Notes under the pieces: generated by a model
Seen by the model: the letters and a program-made list of their open reading frames with translations, nothing else
The model's database searches: none
Told to the model about the DNA's origin: nothing
Assembly: GCA_946404215.1 (NCBI GenBank)
Contig: CAMJCT010000011.1
Location: 1-47,267 of the forward strand
Direction of reading: 5' to 3'
Length of the DNA stretch: 47,267 nucleotides
Source of the DNA: an uncultured Clostridium sp.
GTDB lineage: Bacteria; Bacillota; Clostridia; TANB77; CAG-508
Position numbers and translations under genes: made by a program
In this document: in pieces, positions 20,401 to 27,552 of the stretch
How the letters are laid out: the number at the start of each line of letters is the position of its first letter
How positions within the stretch are numbered: position 1 is the first letter of the stretch

Positions 20401-20460
20401 TGTATTTACAATTTGTTTAAAGTTCTTATAATTATCTATAATATTTTGATTTTTTAACAT
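17407..20460 (-). CDS. SNF2-family ATP-dependent helicase
   Basis: A 1017-residue SWI2/SNF2-type DNA translocase. Residues 1-500 match the bacterial SNF2-associated region in character. The motor begins at about residue 540 with RYYQKTGFKWL. Walker A is GGILADDMGLGKTVQ, Walker B is VADEAQYLKN, motif III is ALTGTPIENSLAELWSIFD, and the second RecA lobe has KILLFSGYTSM, SLKAGGTGLNL and DRAYRIGQKNNVQVYKL. The usual N-terminal SWIM zinc finger of Firmicute homologues is absent, so the protein is either naturally short or has lost its front. The ATG at 20460 was chosen because GAGGAG is six bases upstream; the frame continues to 20481 with a TTG. Its cellular role is uncertain (DNA repair or replication-associated remodelling). 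Confidence 0.9.
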   Translation of the reverse strand: MLKNQNIIDNYKNFKQIVNTFYNEELYHLEVNDKERNLKKIGKIKLEPKILYDKFSGDMKVEFKIGDKKMYKLKDLSEFYTRMLNKDFYKYGENLKFVHKKEMFEENSKPLLDFVLRYAEIIKYANSNSNSNYRYYGKALSETSIILGNSGIDEIFDILKGNSIDFQKDYNSEKIEFVEDNPKIEFKLKRLNEEQYTIIPNIDIFNVTIIKGKNYRYVLEKNKLFRCTKQFENTNLKLLDLFRQNYMTEVILGKEELSELFSIILPKVKDAIVIEGLLEEEIEKYKPRNLVVKTYLDFDENDFLIADVKFCYDENEFNPLNEKIELKFPRNIIKETKALNVFRKTGFMLDTKNFRFILPKDEAIYDFLTQDINYYMQKFEVLVTEKFKIKQIKQPKIGTLGIKVENNLLTIDLKNSDIDFKELQEVMKKYSLKKKYHRLKDGSFINLEDNKEIDFLDKLVTGMDIDYKELEKGEVSLPVHRSLYLNQLLKGIKSTEILKNSEYKDIVNNLDKDKLEEDIVVPQNLNSVLRYYQKTGFKWLKILDKYRFGGILADDMGLGKTVQMLSVIVDYVQNQKNIDKENAKISDEEAVLTKRNNETKKRASMVVSPSSLTLNWQNEVNKFTEELKTLVIRGTLEERKRQIEEIDDYDLVITSYDLLKRDIELYKVKNYQFRYIVADEAQYLKNSNTQNAKAIKQIKADTRYALTGTPIENSLAELWSIFDFIMPGYLFSYRKFKNLYEIPIVKDNDEATMRKLKMLIEPFVLRRKKTEVLTELPDKTITVLNNEMGEEQRKIYLNYLAQAKQELADEIEFNGYERSQIQILAALTRLRQICCHPGLFIDGYKDESSKLEQCVEILEEAVNSGHKILLFSGYTSMFELIEPKLKEKNIKYFKLTGSTKVDERIKLVDEFNENSDIKVFLISLKAGGTGLNLTGADMVIHYDPWWNLGAENQATDRAYRIGQKNNVQVYKLITKNSIEEKIYDLQQKKADLADNMLSTKTSFVNRLSKEEIMNLFS

Positions 20461-20770
20461 TTTCATCTCCTCATCTGGCAAAATATTATATAATAATTTA
20501 TGTAAAAAATCAACAATTGCTGAAGATAGATTTTAGTTTTTGTACAAAACAATATAATCGACTTCCATTATCTATTCAATTCCTTCTATATAGGCTTTTA
20601 CATTTATTATACTATCATATAGTAACTTTAAATAATAATTACTAATACATATTTTACTGATACATTTTTACCTTATGCTTTTTAATAAAAAGCTCTGGAA
20701 GGAATAAATCTCTTTAATACTAATACTTCTATTGTATATATTCCTTGAAATATATAATCTAAAAATTGTA

Positions 20771-21058
20771 TTAGAGTGTGGGACGTGAAGAGATGTTGCT
20801 ATTACTATTGTTCAAATTGTTGTTGTAACTACCGACCACGATTGTCACGTTTATTAGTGTTGTGTGCCTTTCGATTTATTCCTAATATTTTTCCTATTTC
20901 ATATATTTGTTCCATTGCAACATTAAATTTTTTTATATCTATCCATTTTTCTTTTTCCTCTTGTTATTTTATTATTATTTTCTTCTTTGCCTTCTTTTTC
21001 ATACAATCTTACCTTTGTTTTTAATTTGAAGTAATTCCATCATTTTACTAAAACTCAT
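20771..21058 (-). pseudogene. Broken small gene with SSRPTL-type C-terminus
   Basis: A frame begins at ATG 21058 behind a convincing AGGTGGTG with MSFSKMMELLQIKNKG, then is interrupted. A second frame carries KKFNVAMEQIYEIGKILG and reaches NKRDNRG. A single extra C at about 20843 then breaks the frame, and the next frame ends GSYNNNLNNSNSNISSRPTL-stop. RGGSYN...SSRPTL is the typical end of sulfatase-modifying/FGE-like domains carried by clostridial surface proteins. A sister fragment ends 450 bp away (21217) with DVSSRPTLYVK. The matching DNA (20776-20800 and 21231-21255) is 22 of 25 identical. At least two frame breaks make this non-functional. It may be two fragments run together. Confidence 0.55.
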
Positions 21059-21093
21059 AAAAATTCACCACCTATAAATATTTTCCAGCGACA

Positions 21094-21137
21094 TTTTTTG
21101 TGCCTTGAAAAGCACAAAAAACGCCACGTTAGTGGCG
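21094..21137 (-). terminator. Tandem terminator hairpins
   Basis: On the minus strand the stem CGCCAC-TAAC-GTGGCG (21137-21122) runs directly into six T residues. A second stem, GCACAAAAAA with TTTTTTGTGC (21121-21094), follows. Together they form a strong terminator after the pseudogene that ends at 21217. Confidence 0.65.
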
Positions 21138-21216
21138 CCACGTTAGTGGAATTTTCCCATATTCCAAAAACTGCTTTTCTACAATGTCTTAATTTTAGTT
21201 TTCACAGAACACAGTT

Positions 21217-21720
21217 CTACTTTACATAAAGTGTGGGACGCGAAGAGACGTCGCTAATACTATAGCTATGAACTTGACTCATCAATAATAGTATTTACTC
21301 CACTTCCTTTTATAAATCTACAAATTTGATCCCATTGGCATCCCCATACCATTCTTGACTCAACATTTTCATTTGAAAAACTTTTACATGCTTTATATAA
21401 ATTATACCAATCTGTTTTATTCATTACTGTTCCTGGTTTTACTTGTGGGTTATTACTTGAATCTTTTCCTAACTCGTATTTTCCTACATAAAATCCACCA
21501 TTCGTCTTTACACTTTCTATCATATCTTTATAATCATCTTTTAATTTTGTTGCCATTGTTTCTAAGGAACTTGCTGTTGTTCCAGGAGTTGTTCTATTCC
21601 ATCTAATGTTGCAGTATATCCTGTTCTATCTAATTCTGTTTTTAATGCTTGTGCTTTTTCTGCTGGAGTATACTTGCTTATATAATCATCAGCATATATT
21701 TTGTTCCATGCTAATATTAT
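21217..21720 (-). pseudogene. Truncated FGE-like surface-protein pseudogene
   Basis: Three pieces of one coding sequence can be read in different frames. First comes AWNKIYADDYISKYTPAEK...TGYTATLDG (21720-21599). After a frameshift near 21599 it reads NRTTPGTTASSLETMATKLK through NGGFYVGKYELGK and MVWGCQWDQICRFIKGSG (to 21266). After an apparent internal deletion it reads SYSISDVSSRPTLYVK and stops at 21217. GGFYVGKYE and MVWGCQWDQ are the landmarks of formylglycine-enzyme-like domains in clostridial surface proteins. The 5' end is lost in an AT-repeat tract (21721-21790), next to a MITE remnant. The protein is certainly not made intact. Confidence 0.7.
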
Positions 21721-21801
21721 TTATTTGAATTATAATATAAATATTTATAATATAAATATTTATATTATTCAATATTTTTTTAGAAATATTTCAATAATAT
21801 T

Positions 21802-21861
21802 GTTACTGTTCAGTCATATTTAATTAGAAGTCCTTAGTTAAGTGATTACTATCTAAATATT
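21802..21861. mobile_element. MITE copy 2, truncated
   Basis: It begins GTTACTGTTCAGTC, followed by a 24-bp stretch almost identical to the left end of the copy at 35625-35757 (ATATTTAATTAGAAGTCC). It then contains GTGATTACTATCTAAATATT, which is the reverse complement of a segment in the right half of that copy. No right inverted repeat is present, so this copy is truncated. It separates the pseudogene from the kinase-like gene. Confidence 0.65.
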
Positions 21862-21911
21862 CTGAGAATTAATCGAATGCAACTTTGAATAACTTAAAAA
21901 ATCTAAGGAAA

Positions 21912-23324
21912 TTATCTCCCCTGCATTGACTCTTTTTGTTTTCTTTCCAATTCAGCTTGATATCTTTCTTCATATTTTTTCTCGCGGCAAACTTCACCTG
22001 GCTCACTCCTCTGAATTTTTAGCCAATCTTCATATCGTAAAATATAATCACTATCTATAATTACATATTCACCCTTTCCCAATATCTCACCACTTTCTTC
22101 ACCTTCAACTCCTATTGCTTTTTCACTAGGTTGTATTTCTTCTCTTTTACTATCAATATCTAAATAAAAAACATTACTAGTATTTGGTTTCAATAGCCTT
22201 CCAACATTATCTTCTTTTACATCCATCCATATTAATCCGTCATTACGAAGTTCTGAATAAATATTAAATAAAACTTGTTCCACTTCTTCTTCTTTCATGT
22301 TCTTCCACCAGTTGGTTTCAATTAAATTCTGTACTTCTATAAATGTAGCAGTATTATTTGCACTGCTACTGTTAAATGCTTCATTTCCTATATGTGTTCT
22401 AACAATTGGTTTTAATAATCTTCTGTGGTTAGGTATTGTATCATTATTTCTACCTATTCCTATTTTCAAAGCATAATTTCCAACTTTATAAACTGTAGAG
22501 TAAACTCCATTTCCAATCTTGCTTACATTTTCCATATCCAAATCACACCCAGATTGTTCTAATAACTCTTCTATTAAAGTCTGAATAACTAATGCCTTTT
22601 TCTCATCATGTTGACCATATTTAATTTTAGCAAAATTTTCAGGTGTAAACCTTCCAAAAATACTATCTGCAATTTTTTTACAATCATCAAATGTTGTATA
22701 ATAATCAACCGGAAAATTAATAAAGAAATTTGGTCCCCTTTTACCAATTTCATTTTTAAATCTTTCCATATTGAAAAAGAATCTAAATTCAAAATTTCTC
22801 TTTTCAAATTTCGTATTAGCAATTTGTTCTATATTATCAGCCAAAAATTCATCTATTTTTTGTATTGATGGATTTTCAGATTTATACATTGGAAAGTGAG
22901 GGATTTTTTCCATTATGTCATATACACCACATAAACCTATACCATTATAAATACTTCCTATATTATCTGAAAGCAATCCAACAATTTGATCATTTGTATA
23001 CACCTTATCATCTATTAAAACATTAAATAATGATAATATATCATTTTTTATATAATCACCTTGAAAAAAAATACTAATATTATTTCTAATTTCCTCTTTT
23101 GTCATATATATTGCAAATTCACACTTATTCGTCATTTTTAAGAAAATAGTATTTAAATTCTCCATAACTTTTTTTCTAATATCTCTATCTTGACATAATT
23201 TTCCCATTATCCATGCATTATATCCTTTGCTCTCACCTACATATTTTTCAATATTGTCAATAAAATCTTTTTTTAAAATTTCATCCTTGGCAATTCTTTT
23301 TTGCAATGTCTGATCTATTTCCAT
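21912..23324 (-). CDS. Divergent protein-kinase-like protein with novel N-terminal half
   Basis: A 470-residue cytoplasmic protein that I do not recognise as a whole. Residues 268-430 carry the skeleton of a protein-kinase fold: glycine loop GNGVYSTVYKV (271-281), the lysine of NYALKIG (K287), a catalytic-loop-like WMDVKEDN (D368, N373), and a metal-binding-like VIIDSDYI (D424 or D426). The usual HRD is replaced by WMD and DFG by DSD, so activity is plausible but unproven. Residues 1-260 look helical and match no family known to me. The last 30 residues are a charged coil (EKKYEERYQAELERKQKE). It stands alone between pseudogene debris with a MITE and a Spo0E-like gene, which suggests an accessory, possibly defence or effector-like, role. 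Confidence 0.7.
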   Translation of the reverse strand: MEIDQTLQKRIAKDEILKKDFIDNIEKYVGESKGYNAWIMGKLCQDRDIRKKVMENLNTIFLKMTNKCEFAIYMTKEEIRNNISIFFQGDYIKNDILSLFNVLIDDKVYTNDQIVGLLSDNIGSIYNGIGLCGVYDIMEKIPHFPMYKSENPSIQKIDEFLADNIEQIANTKFEKRNFEFRFFFNMERFKNEIGKRGPNFFINFPVDYYTTFDDCKKIADSIFGRFTPENFAKIKYGQHDEKKALVIQTLIEELLEQSGCDLDMENVSKIGNGVYSTVYKVGNYALKIGIGRNNDTIPNHRRLLKPIVRTHIGNEAFNSSSANNTATFIEVQNLIETNWWKNMKEEEVEQVLFNIYSELRNDGLIWMDVKEDNVGRLLKPNTSNVFYLDIDSKREEIQPSEKAIGVEGEESGEILGKGEYVIIDSDYILRYEDWLKIQRSEPGEVCREKKYEERYQAELERKQKESMQGR

Positions 23325-23423
23325 TTTTGTTTCCTTTCCTTTTAATATTATTATAAAAATAACGACTCATAGTTATTAAATAATCTATTTTTATTAATTA
23401 ATCTATTTTTATTATACCACAAA

Positions 23424-23480
23424 AAAAAAATCAGATGTAAATGAAGCATAAAAATAACTTCATATTTATCTGACTTTTTT
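23424..23480 (-). terminator. Terminator of the Spo0E-like gene
   Basis: On the minus strand AAGTCAGAT...ATGAAG pairs with CTTCAT...ATCTGATTTTTTTT, a long imperfect stem ending in a T-run immediately after the stop codon at 23483. The plus-strand end is also T-rich, so it may act in both directions. Confidence 0.65.
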
Positions 23481-23482
23481 TT

Positions 23483-23659
23483 CTATATCATTATTATTTT
23501 TAGTTTTTTTTTATTTTGATTAATATTTTTATAGTACTGAGCTATAAGTTCATCTAATTCTATGCTTAATTGGTATGTAATACTATAATCTTCTCCACTC
23601 TCAATACTTTTATTTAACTTATCCCTTAATTTACAAATTTCCTCATTTAACATGCCCAT
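23483..23659 (-). CDS. Spo0E-like sporulation regulatory phosphatase
   Basis: A 58-residue peptide with the Spo0E family pattern: LNEEICKLRDKLNKSIE, a turn, then YQLSIELDELIAQYYK. The SxELD core (S32-I-E-L-D36) is the diagnostic motif of these small helical aspartyl-phosphate phosphatases, which remove phosphate from Spo0A~P and delay sporulation. AAAGGAAG precedes two closely spaced ATGs (23659 and 23653); either could be used. It is monocistronic with its own terminator. Its presence suggests the organism has a Spo0A phosphorelay. The reading frame is short and easily overlooked. Confidence 0.8.
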   Translation of the reverse strand: MGMLNEEICKLRDKLNKSIESGEDYSITYQLSIELDELIAQYYKNINQNKKKLKIIMI

Positions 23660-23794
23660 CTCTTCCTTTCTTTTTGTTTATCTTCTGTATATCTATAAAT
23701 TAACACATTACTCGCCCTCAGTCAAGCATTTTCAATTGTTTTTGATAACTTTCGTATTACCTATTTCTACATTTTTCGACCTATCAAGACAGTA

Positions 23795-23835
23795 AAAAAC
23801 AGCAATATATCTTTAACAAGTCAATTGCTGTTTTT
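23795..23835 (-). terminator. Terminator of the M16 peptidase operon
   Basis: AAAAACAGCAAT (23795-23806) pairs perfectly with ATTGCTGTTTTT (23824-23835) over 12 bp, eleven bases past the stop of the 23847-25133 gene. The minus-strand 3' side ends in a T-run. Confidence 0.75.
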
Positions 23836-23846
23836 ATTACATTTTT

Positions 23847-25133
23847 TTAATTTTCAACTATTGAAAGAACCATTTTCTTATCATTAAATACATCATTTAA
23901 TATTTGTTTTAAATATGCTACATTAATTTCATTTATTTCTTCTAAATATTCAAAACTATTTATTCCTTTGAAATAATCTGCTAAGAACATCCTAGATATA
24001 TCAGATACATCATTATATTCTTTAACATATCCTCCATATATCATCTTTTTTATTCTTTCAAAATCTGATTTATTTATTCCGTTTTCCTTAAATTCTTTTA
24101 CTTCCTCTTTAAACTCTTTGTAAACTTTTTCAGGTTCATTAGATTGTCCTGTTATTAAAACATGAGCATAAATATTTGTAAACTCATATTCTAAACTTGG
24201 CTGTCCAAATATTAGTCCTTCATTATATAGTTTTTTATATAAACTAGAGCTTCTTCCAATTATTAGATTTAGCAAAATTTCTATTGCTATATGTTTTTTA
24301 ACTAATTCTGTTTTAGTAAAGCTTTTACTATTGTCTATTCTATCTTTTATTCCAATGGTATAAAGAGGAGTGCTTACTTCAAATTTTTGTTCAATCTTTT
24401 CCTGAACAATTTCTTCTGGTTCATCAGGATATACTCTTTTTATTTCACTACTTGCTTTTGAACTAACAAGCCTCTTTTTTATCTCCTCTATAATACCTTC
24501 TGGATTAAAGTCTCCACATATTACCAACGCCATATTCGATGGATTATAAAATGTATTATAGCATTTATATAAAACATCTTTATCTATTTTACTTATACTT
24601 TCTATTGTTCCAACTATATCTATTTTTACCGGATTATTATGATACATTGCATTAATAGCGTTTAAATATACTCTCCATTCTGGATAGTCATCATACATCA
24701 TTATTTCTTGTCCAATAATTCCCTTTTCCTTTTCTACATTTTCATCTGTAAAATATGGATGTTGAACATAATCCATAAGTTCATCCATTGCTTCATAAAA
24801 GTTATCTGTACATTCGAACAAAAATGCTGTATGGTCATTTGTTGTATATGCATTTGCTTCAACACCTAAAGAAGTTAACACATCTAAACTATTAGTTCCA
24901 TTTTCCTGTTCAAATAACTTATGTTCCAAAAAATGTGCAACACCATTTGGTACTTCTGTTACACTCTCTTCACCTGGTACAACAAATACACTCTCATTTG
25001 AACCATATTTAGTTCCCCAAATTATATACTTTTTTTGAATTCCTGGCTTTGGTATAACCATTACTGTTAACCCATTTTCAAGCTTTTCTGTATATAGTTT
25101 TTCTTTAACCTTTGAATTTTCTATAATTTGCAT
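23847..25133 (-). CDS. M16 family zinc peptidase (YfmH-like, catalytic partner)
   Basis: A 428-residue insulinase-family (M16) protein. The inverted zinc motif HxxEH is present as AHFLEHKLFEQ at about residues 66-76, and the distal glutamate is probably within KEKGIIGQEIMMYDD. The second half carries the related non-catalytic M16 fold with the R/Y-type block NLIIGRSSSLYKKLYNEGLI. It lies directly downstream of a paralogue without the zinc motif, the standard yfmF-yfmH arrangement of Firmicutes. The two probably form a heterodimer. The physiological substrate is unknown to me; homologues have been linked to EF-P modification in annotation. Confidence 0.88.
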   Translation of the reverse strand: MQIIENSKVKEKLYTEKLENGLTVMVIPKPGIQKKYIIWGTKYGSNESVFVVPGEESVTEVPNGVAHFLEHKLFEQENGTNSLDVLTSLGVEANAYTTNDHTAFLFECTDNFYEAMDELMDYVQHPYFTDENVEKEKGIIGQEIMMYDDYPEWRVYLNAINAMYHNNPVKIDIVGTIESISKIDKDVLYKCYNTFYNPSNMALVICGDFNPEGIIEEIKKRLVSSKASSEIKRVYPDEPEEIVQEKIEQKFEVSTPLYTIGIKDRIDNSKSFTKTELVKKHIAIEILLNLIIGRSSSLYKKLYNEGLIFGQPSLEYEFTNIYAHVLITGQSNEPEKVYKEFKEEVKEFKENGINKSDFERIKKMIYGGYVKEYNDVSDISRMFLADYFKGINSFEYLEEINEINVAYLKQILNDVFNDKKMVLSIVEN

Positions 25134-25165
25134 TTTTATCCTTCCTCTCTCATTTATTTAATCAA

Positions 25166-26437
25166 TTAATCTTTTAAAAAATAAACTGTATTAATTGATA
25201 CTCTATTTGCAATATTTATAATATCCTGTTTAGTTACTTTTTGAATATTATCAATATACTGCTGCATTTCGATTTTTTCTTTTGATATTTCTTGTCCAAA
25301 ATAATAACTAATACCTGTATCTTGCTCATCATCTATATTTTTTATAGAAGCTATTATGCCAATTTTAGCGTTATTAATATCTTCTTCAGAAAAAGTTCCC
25401 TCTCTCATATCTTGAATTTGCTTTTTTATAAGTTCCAAAGCTTTTTTATAGTTTTCAATTTCAATGCCACAATTAATAAATATATTGCTTTTATATCTTA
25501 AATAACTTGAACTTGCAACATATGCCAGATGTGCTTTTTCTCTTACATTTTGAAACATCTTAGAATTTGCGCTTCCTCCTAATATACTGTTATATAATAA
25601 TGCATAATATCTTTCATATGGATTATTGATTTTTAAATCTAAGCCTAACACTAATTTACCTTGAGTTACATCCATTGATTCAGTAACAACATTTTCAGCT
25701 AAGGCTATTTCTTTATTCAAAATATTTGGAACAACATAGTCAGGTTCTCTTTCAGATAATTTTTGTATATTCTCATTAGTCTCTATCAAATCAAAAATTT
25801 TATCATCAACCATACCAGAAACAAATATATCAATTTTACAGGTGCTTATTAGTTCTTTATAATACTTATACAAATTTTTTCCGTCTATACTATCTAAATC
25901 TTCAACATATCCAAACTTATATAATCCAAATGGTTTTTCTTTATACATTTGTTCCACACAACGTTCTAGGGCATATGATGCTTTATTATCAATTTTTCCC
26001 TCTATATAATGTCTAATATTATTTTTTTCTTGTTCAACATACTCTTCCTTAAAGCCATCATTTTCTACATATGGATTAAAAACAATATCAAATAAACTCT
26101 CAAAACTTGTTTCTAAAAGATTTTCATTATTCTTTGGTAAAAATACATCATTCACAACTTCTATATAAAACTTCAAAACCTGATTGTCTCCTGTTTTATC
26201 AAGACCACAATCAAAGCTAGCTCCATACATATCTTCCATTTTTTTGCTAATTTCTTCTTGAGATACCATATTTCTGCTTCCTCTTCTTAATATAGAAGAG
26301 ATAACAGCATTTTTTGTGACATTTTCTTTTTTTAAACTTGTTGTCAAAAAAACTGACATTAAATTGGTTTTAAATTTATCAGTTTTAATTACATGAAATT
26401 TAATTCCATTTTTAAATTTTTTTTCATTGTACTCCAT
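25166..26437 (-). CDS. M16 family peptidase-like protein (YfmF-like, non-catalytic partner)
   Basis: A 423-residue M16-fold protein. At the position of the zinc motif it has NAVISSILRRGSRNM, so HxxEH is absent and it is likely the regulatory subunit. The C-terminal half keeps the family block ILGGSANSKMFQNVREKAHLAYVASSSYL (about residues 272-300 of the frame). It precedes the catalytic paralogue by about 30 bp in one operon. The ATG at 26437 has AAAGGA 11 bases upstream, while the frame's TTG at 26446 is too close to it. A -10 box (TATAAT, 26503-26498) and a 20-bp palindrome lie upstream. Confidence 0.85.
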   Translation of the reverse strand: MEYNEKKFKNGIKFHVIKTDKFKTNLMSVFLTTSLKKENVTKNAVISSILRRGSRNMVSQEEISKKMEDMYGASFDCGLDKTGDNQVLKFYIEVVNDVFLPKNNENLLETSFESLFDIVFNPYVENDGFKEEYVEQEKNNIRHYIEGKIDNKASYALERCVEQMYKEKPFGLYKFGYVEDLDSIDGKNLYKYYKELISTCKIDIFVSGMVDDKIFDLIETNENIQKLSEREPDYVVPNILNKEIALAENVVTESMDVTQGKLVLGLDLKINNPYERYYALLYNSILGGSANSKMFQNVREKAHLAYVASSSYLRYKSNIFINCGIEIENYKKALELIKKQIQDMREGTFSEEDINNAKIGIIASIKNIDDEQDTGISYYFGQEISKEKIEMQQYIDNIQKVTKQDIINIANRVSINTVYFLKD

Positions 26438-26508
26438 TATTAACAAATTCCTTTCTTTAGCTACTCATCTAAATTTATTATGTTTATTTTCATATATATT
26501 ATACTTTA

Positions 26509-26559
26509 AAATTTTTTAGATATTTTTGGTAAAACTATTCAAAAATATCTAAAAAATTT
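26509..26559. repeat. Perfect 20-bp inverted repeat upstream of the M16 operon
   Basis: AAATTTTTTAGATATTTTTG (26509-26528) and its exact complement CAAAAATATCTAAAAAATTT (26540-26559) enclose an 11-bp loop. It covers the -35 region of the probable M16 operon promoter, whose -10 TATAAT is at 26503-26498. It could be an operator, a second rpsU terminator or a small mobile repeat. Confidence 0.75.
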
Positions 26560-26570
26560 CACTGTTGCAT

Positions 26571-26609
26571 AAAAAGTGGAAGTCTTAAGATATTCTCTTA
26601 GCTTCCACT
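26571..26609 (-). terminator. rpsU terminator
   Basis: AGTGGAAG and CTTCCACT (26575-26582 and 26602-26609) form an 8-bp stem, with an inner imperfect extension (TCTTAAGA.. ..TCTTAG). On the minus strand it is followed by TTTTT, nine bases after the rpsU stop. Confidence 0.7.
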
Positions 26610-26617
26610 CTCTTGTA

Positions 26618-26788
26618 CTAAAACTTTCTTTTTCTAGCTGCCTCTGACTTTTTCTTTCTCTTAACACTAGGTTTTTCATAATGTTCTCTTTTACGTACTT
26701 CTTGAAGTACCCCATTTCTAGCGCATTGTCTTTTAAACCTTTTTAAGGCATCTTCTATATTTCCATTATTAACTTTAATCTCTGACAT
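26618..26788 (-). CDS. rpsU: Ribosomal protein S21 (bS21)
   Basis: A 56-residue strongly basic protein: [18 protein letters not shown], the block [20 protein letters not shown], and a Lys/Arg-rich tail ending ARKRKF. It matches S21 over its full length; S21 sits near the anti-Shine-Dalgarno region of the 30S subunit. AAGGAGGGG lies just upstream of the ATG, and a perfect consensus promoter is at 26854-26882. The gene has its own terminator, so it is monocistronic. It is easily missed because it is short. Confidence 0.96.
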   Translation of the reverse strand: MSEIKVNNGNIEDALKRFKRQCARNGVLQEVRKREHYEKPSVKRKKKSEAARKRKF

Positions 26789-26853
26789 TTATATATTCCC
26801 CTCCTTCCGGCCATACGACATATGTATGTGGGATAACCCTTTTAACGATATAT

Positions 26854-26882
26854 ATTATACATTAATGGATTTAACTTGTCAA
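26854..26882 (-). promoter_or_regulatory. rpsU promoter
   Basis: On the minus strand TTGACA (26882-26877), 17-bp spacer, TATAAT (26859-26854): perfect consensus, as expected for a highly expressed ribosomal protein gene. Confidence 0.85.
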
Positions 26883-26899
26883 TAGCTATACTTTAATTA

Positions 26900-27463
26900 T
26901 TATTTAAACATCCATCTGAAAAATGGGTTTTCAAAAATTAATTCCCTCATCCAACCATTTGTAAACGGTATAAACCACAATACAATTCCAATTATTATAA
27001 CAACAATAATTGTCAAACCAACCGCTAAAAGATCTTTCTTTGTCATATTTTTTCTTTCTGATATCTCTGGTCTATTTCTAAAAATTAATTTGGTTAAATC
27101 AATTAAACTACCTAAACTACCAATTCTATTAATCTTTGTCTTTCTTTTACTATTGCCCTCCTCTTTATTGTTTTGCTCATAGTTTTCTCTTTCATTTTGT
27201 TCATATCTTATGTTTTCTTCTTGCTCATAAATTCTTCTTTTTTCTTGTTCTTCTAGCTCTTTGTCATATTGCTCTCTTAAGAAAACATCAGAAAGAACTC
27301 CATACGCCTCATTTATATCCTTTAATTTTTTTTCATTAATTTTTTTATCTTTAGTACTATATAAATCCGGATGATATTTTTTTACCAAAACCTTATAAGC
27401 CTTATCTATAACCTCATTTGAAGCATTTCTACTCACTTCTAATATATCATAATAATTTTTCAT
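26900..27463 (-). CDS. Membrane-anchored J-domain protein
   Basis: A 187-residue protein with an N-terminal J domain, [21 protein letters not shown], carrying the HPD motif in [10 protein letters not shown] that stimulates DnaK ATPase. After a Glu/Gln-rich linker (about residues 80-115), a transmembrane helix [20 protein letters not shown] sits at about 145-165, followed by about 22 residues with aromatic residues (FFRWMF). The zinc-finger and substrate domains of DnaJ proper are absent. It therefore probably recruits DnaK to the membrane. The start at 27463 was chosen because GGAG is six bases upstream and the frame's earlier codons encode nothing recognisable. It follows ftsH, after a terminator. 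Confidence 0.85.
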   Translation of the reverse strand: MKNYYDILEVSRNASNEVIDKAYKVLVKKYHPDLYSTKDKKINEKKLKDINEAYGVLSDVFLREQYDKELEEQEKRRIYEQEENIRYEQNERENYEQNNKEEGNSKRKTKINRIGSLGSLIDLTKLIFRNRPEISERKNMTKKDLLAVGLTIIVVIIIGIVLWFIPFTNGWMRELIFENPFFRWMFK

Positions 27464-27507
27464 AACATTCTCCATCTTTATCTTAACTATATAAATTTTA
27501 TACCAAA

Positions 27508-27545
27508 AAAAAGAAAATAGCAATATAAAAATGCTACTTTCTTTT
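27508..27545 (-). terminator. ftsH terminator
   Basis: On the minus strand AAAGAAAGTAGCA pairs with TGCTATTTTCTTT, with one mismatch, and is followed by a T-run. It starts just after the ftsH stop codon. Confidence 0.7.
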
Positions 27546-27552
27546 AAATTTG

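Noticed and set aside
20776..21024. Plus-strand 82-codon Cys/Phe-rich frame
   Set aside because: It is antisense to the broken SSRPTL-type gene, whose remains explain the sequence better.
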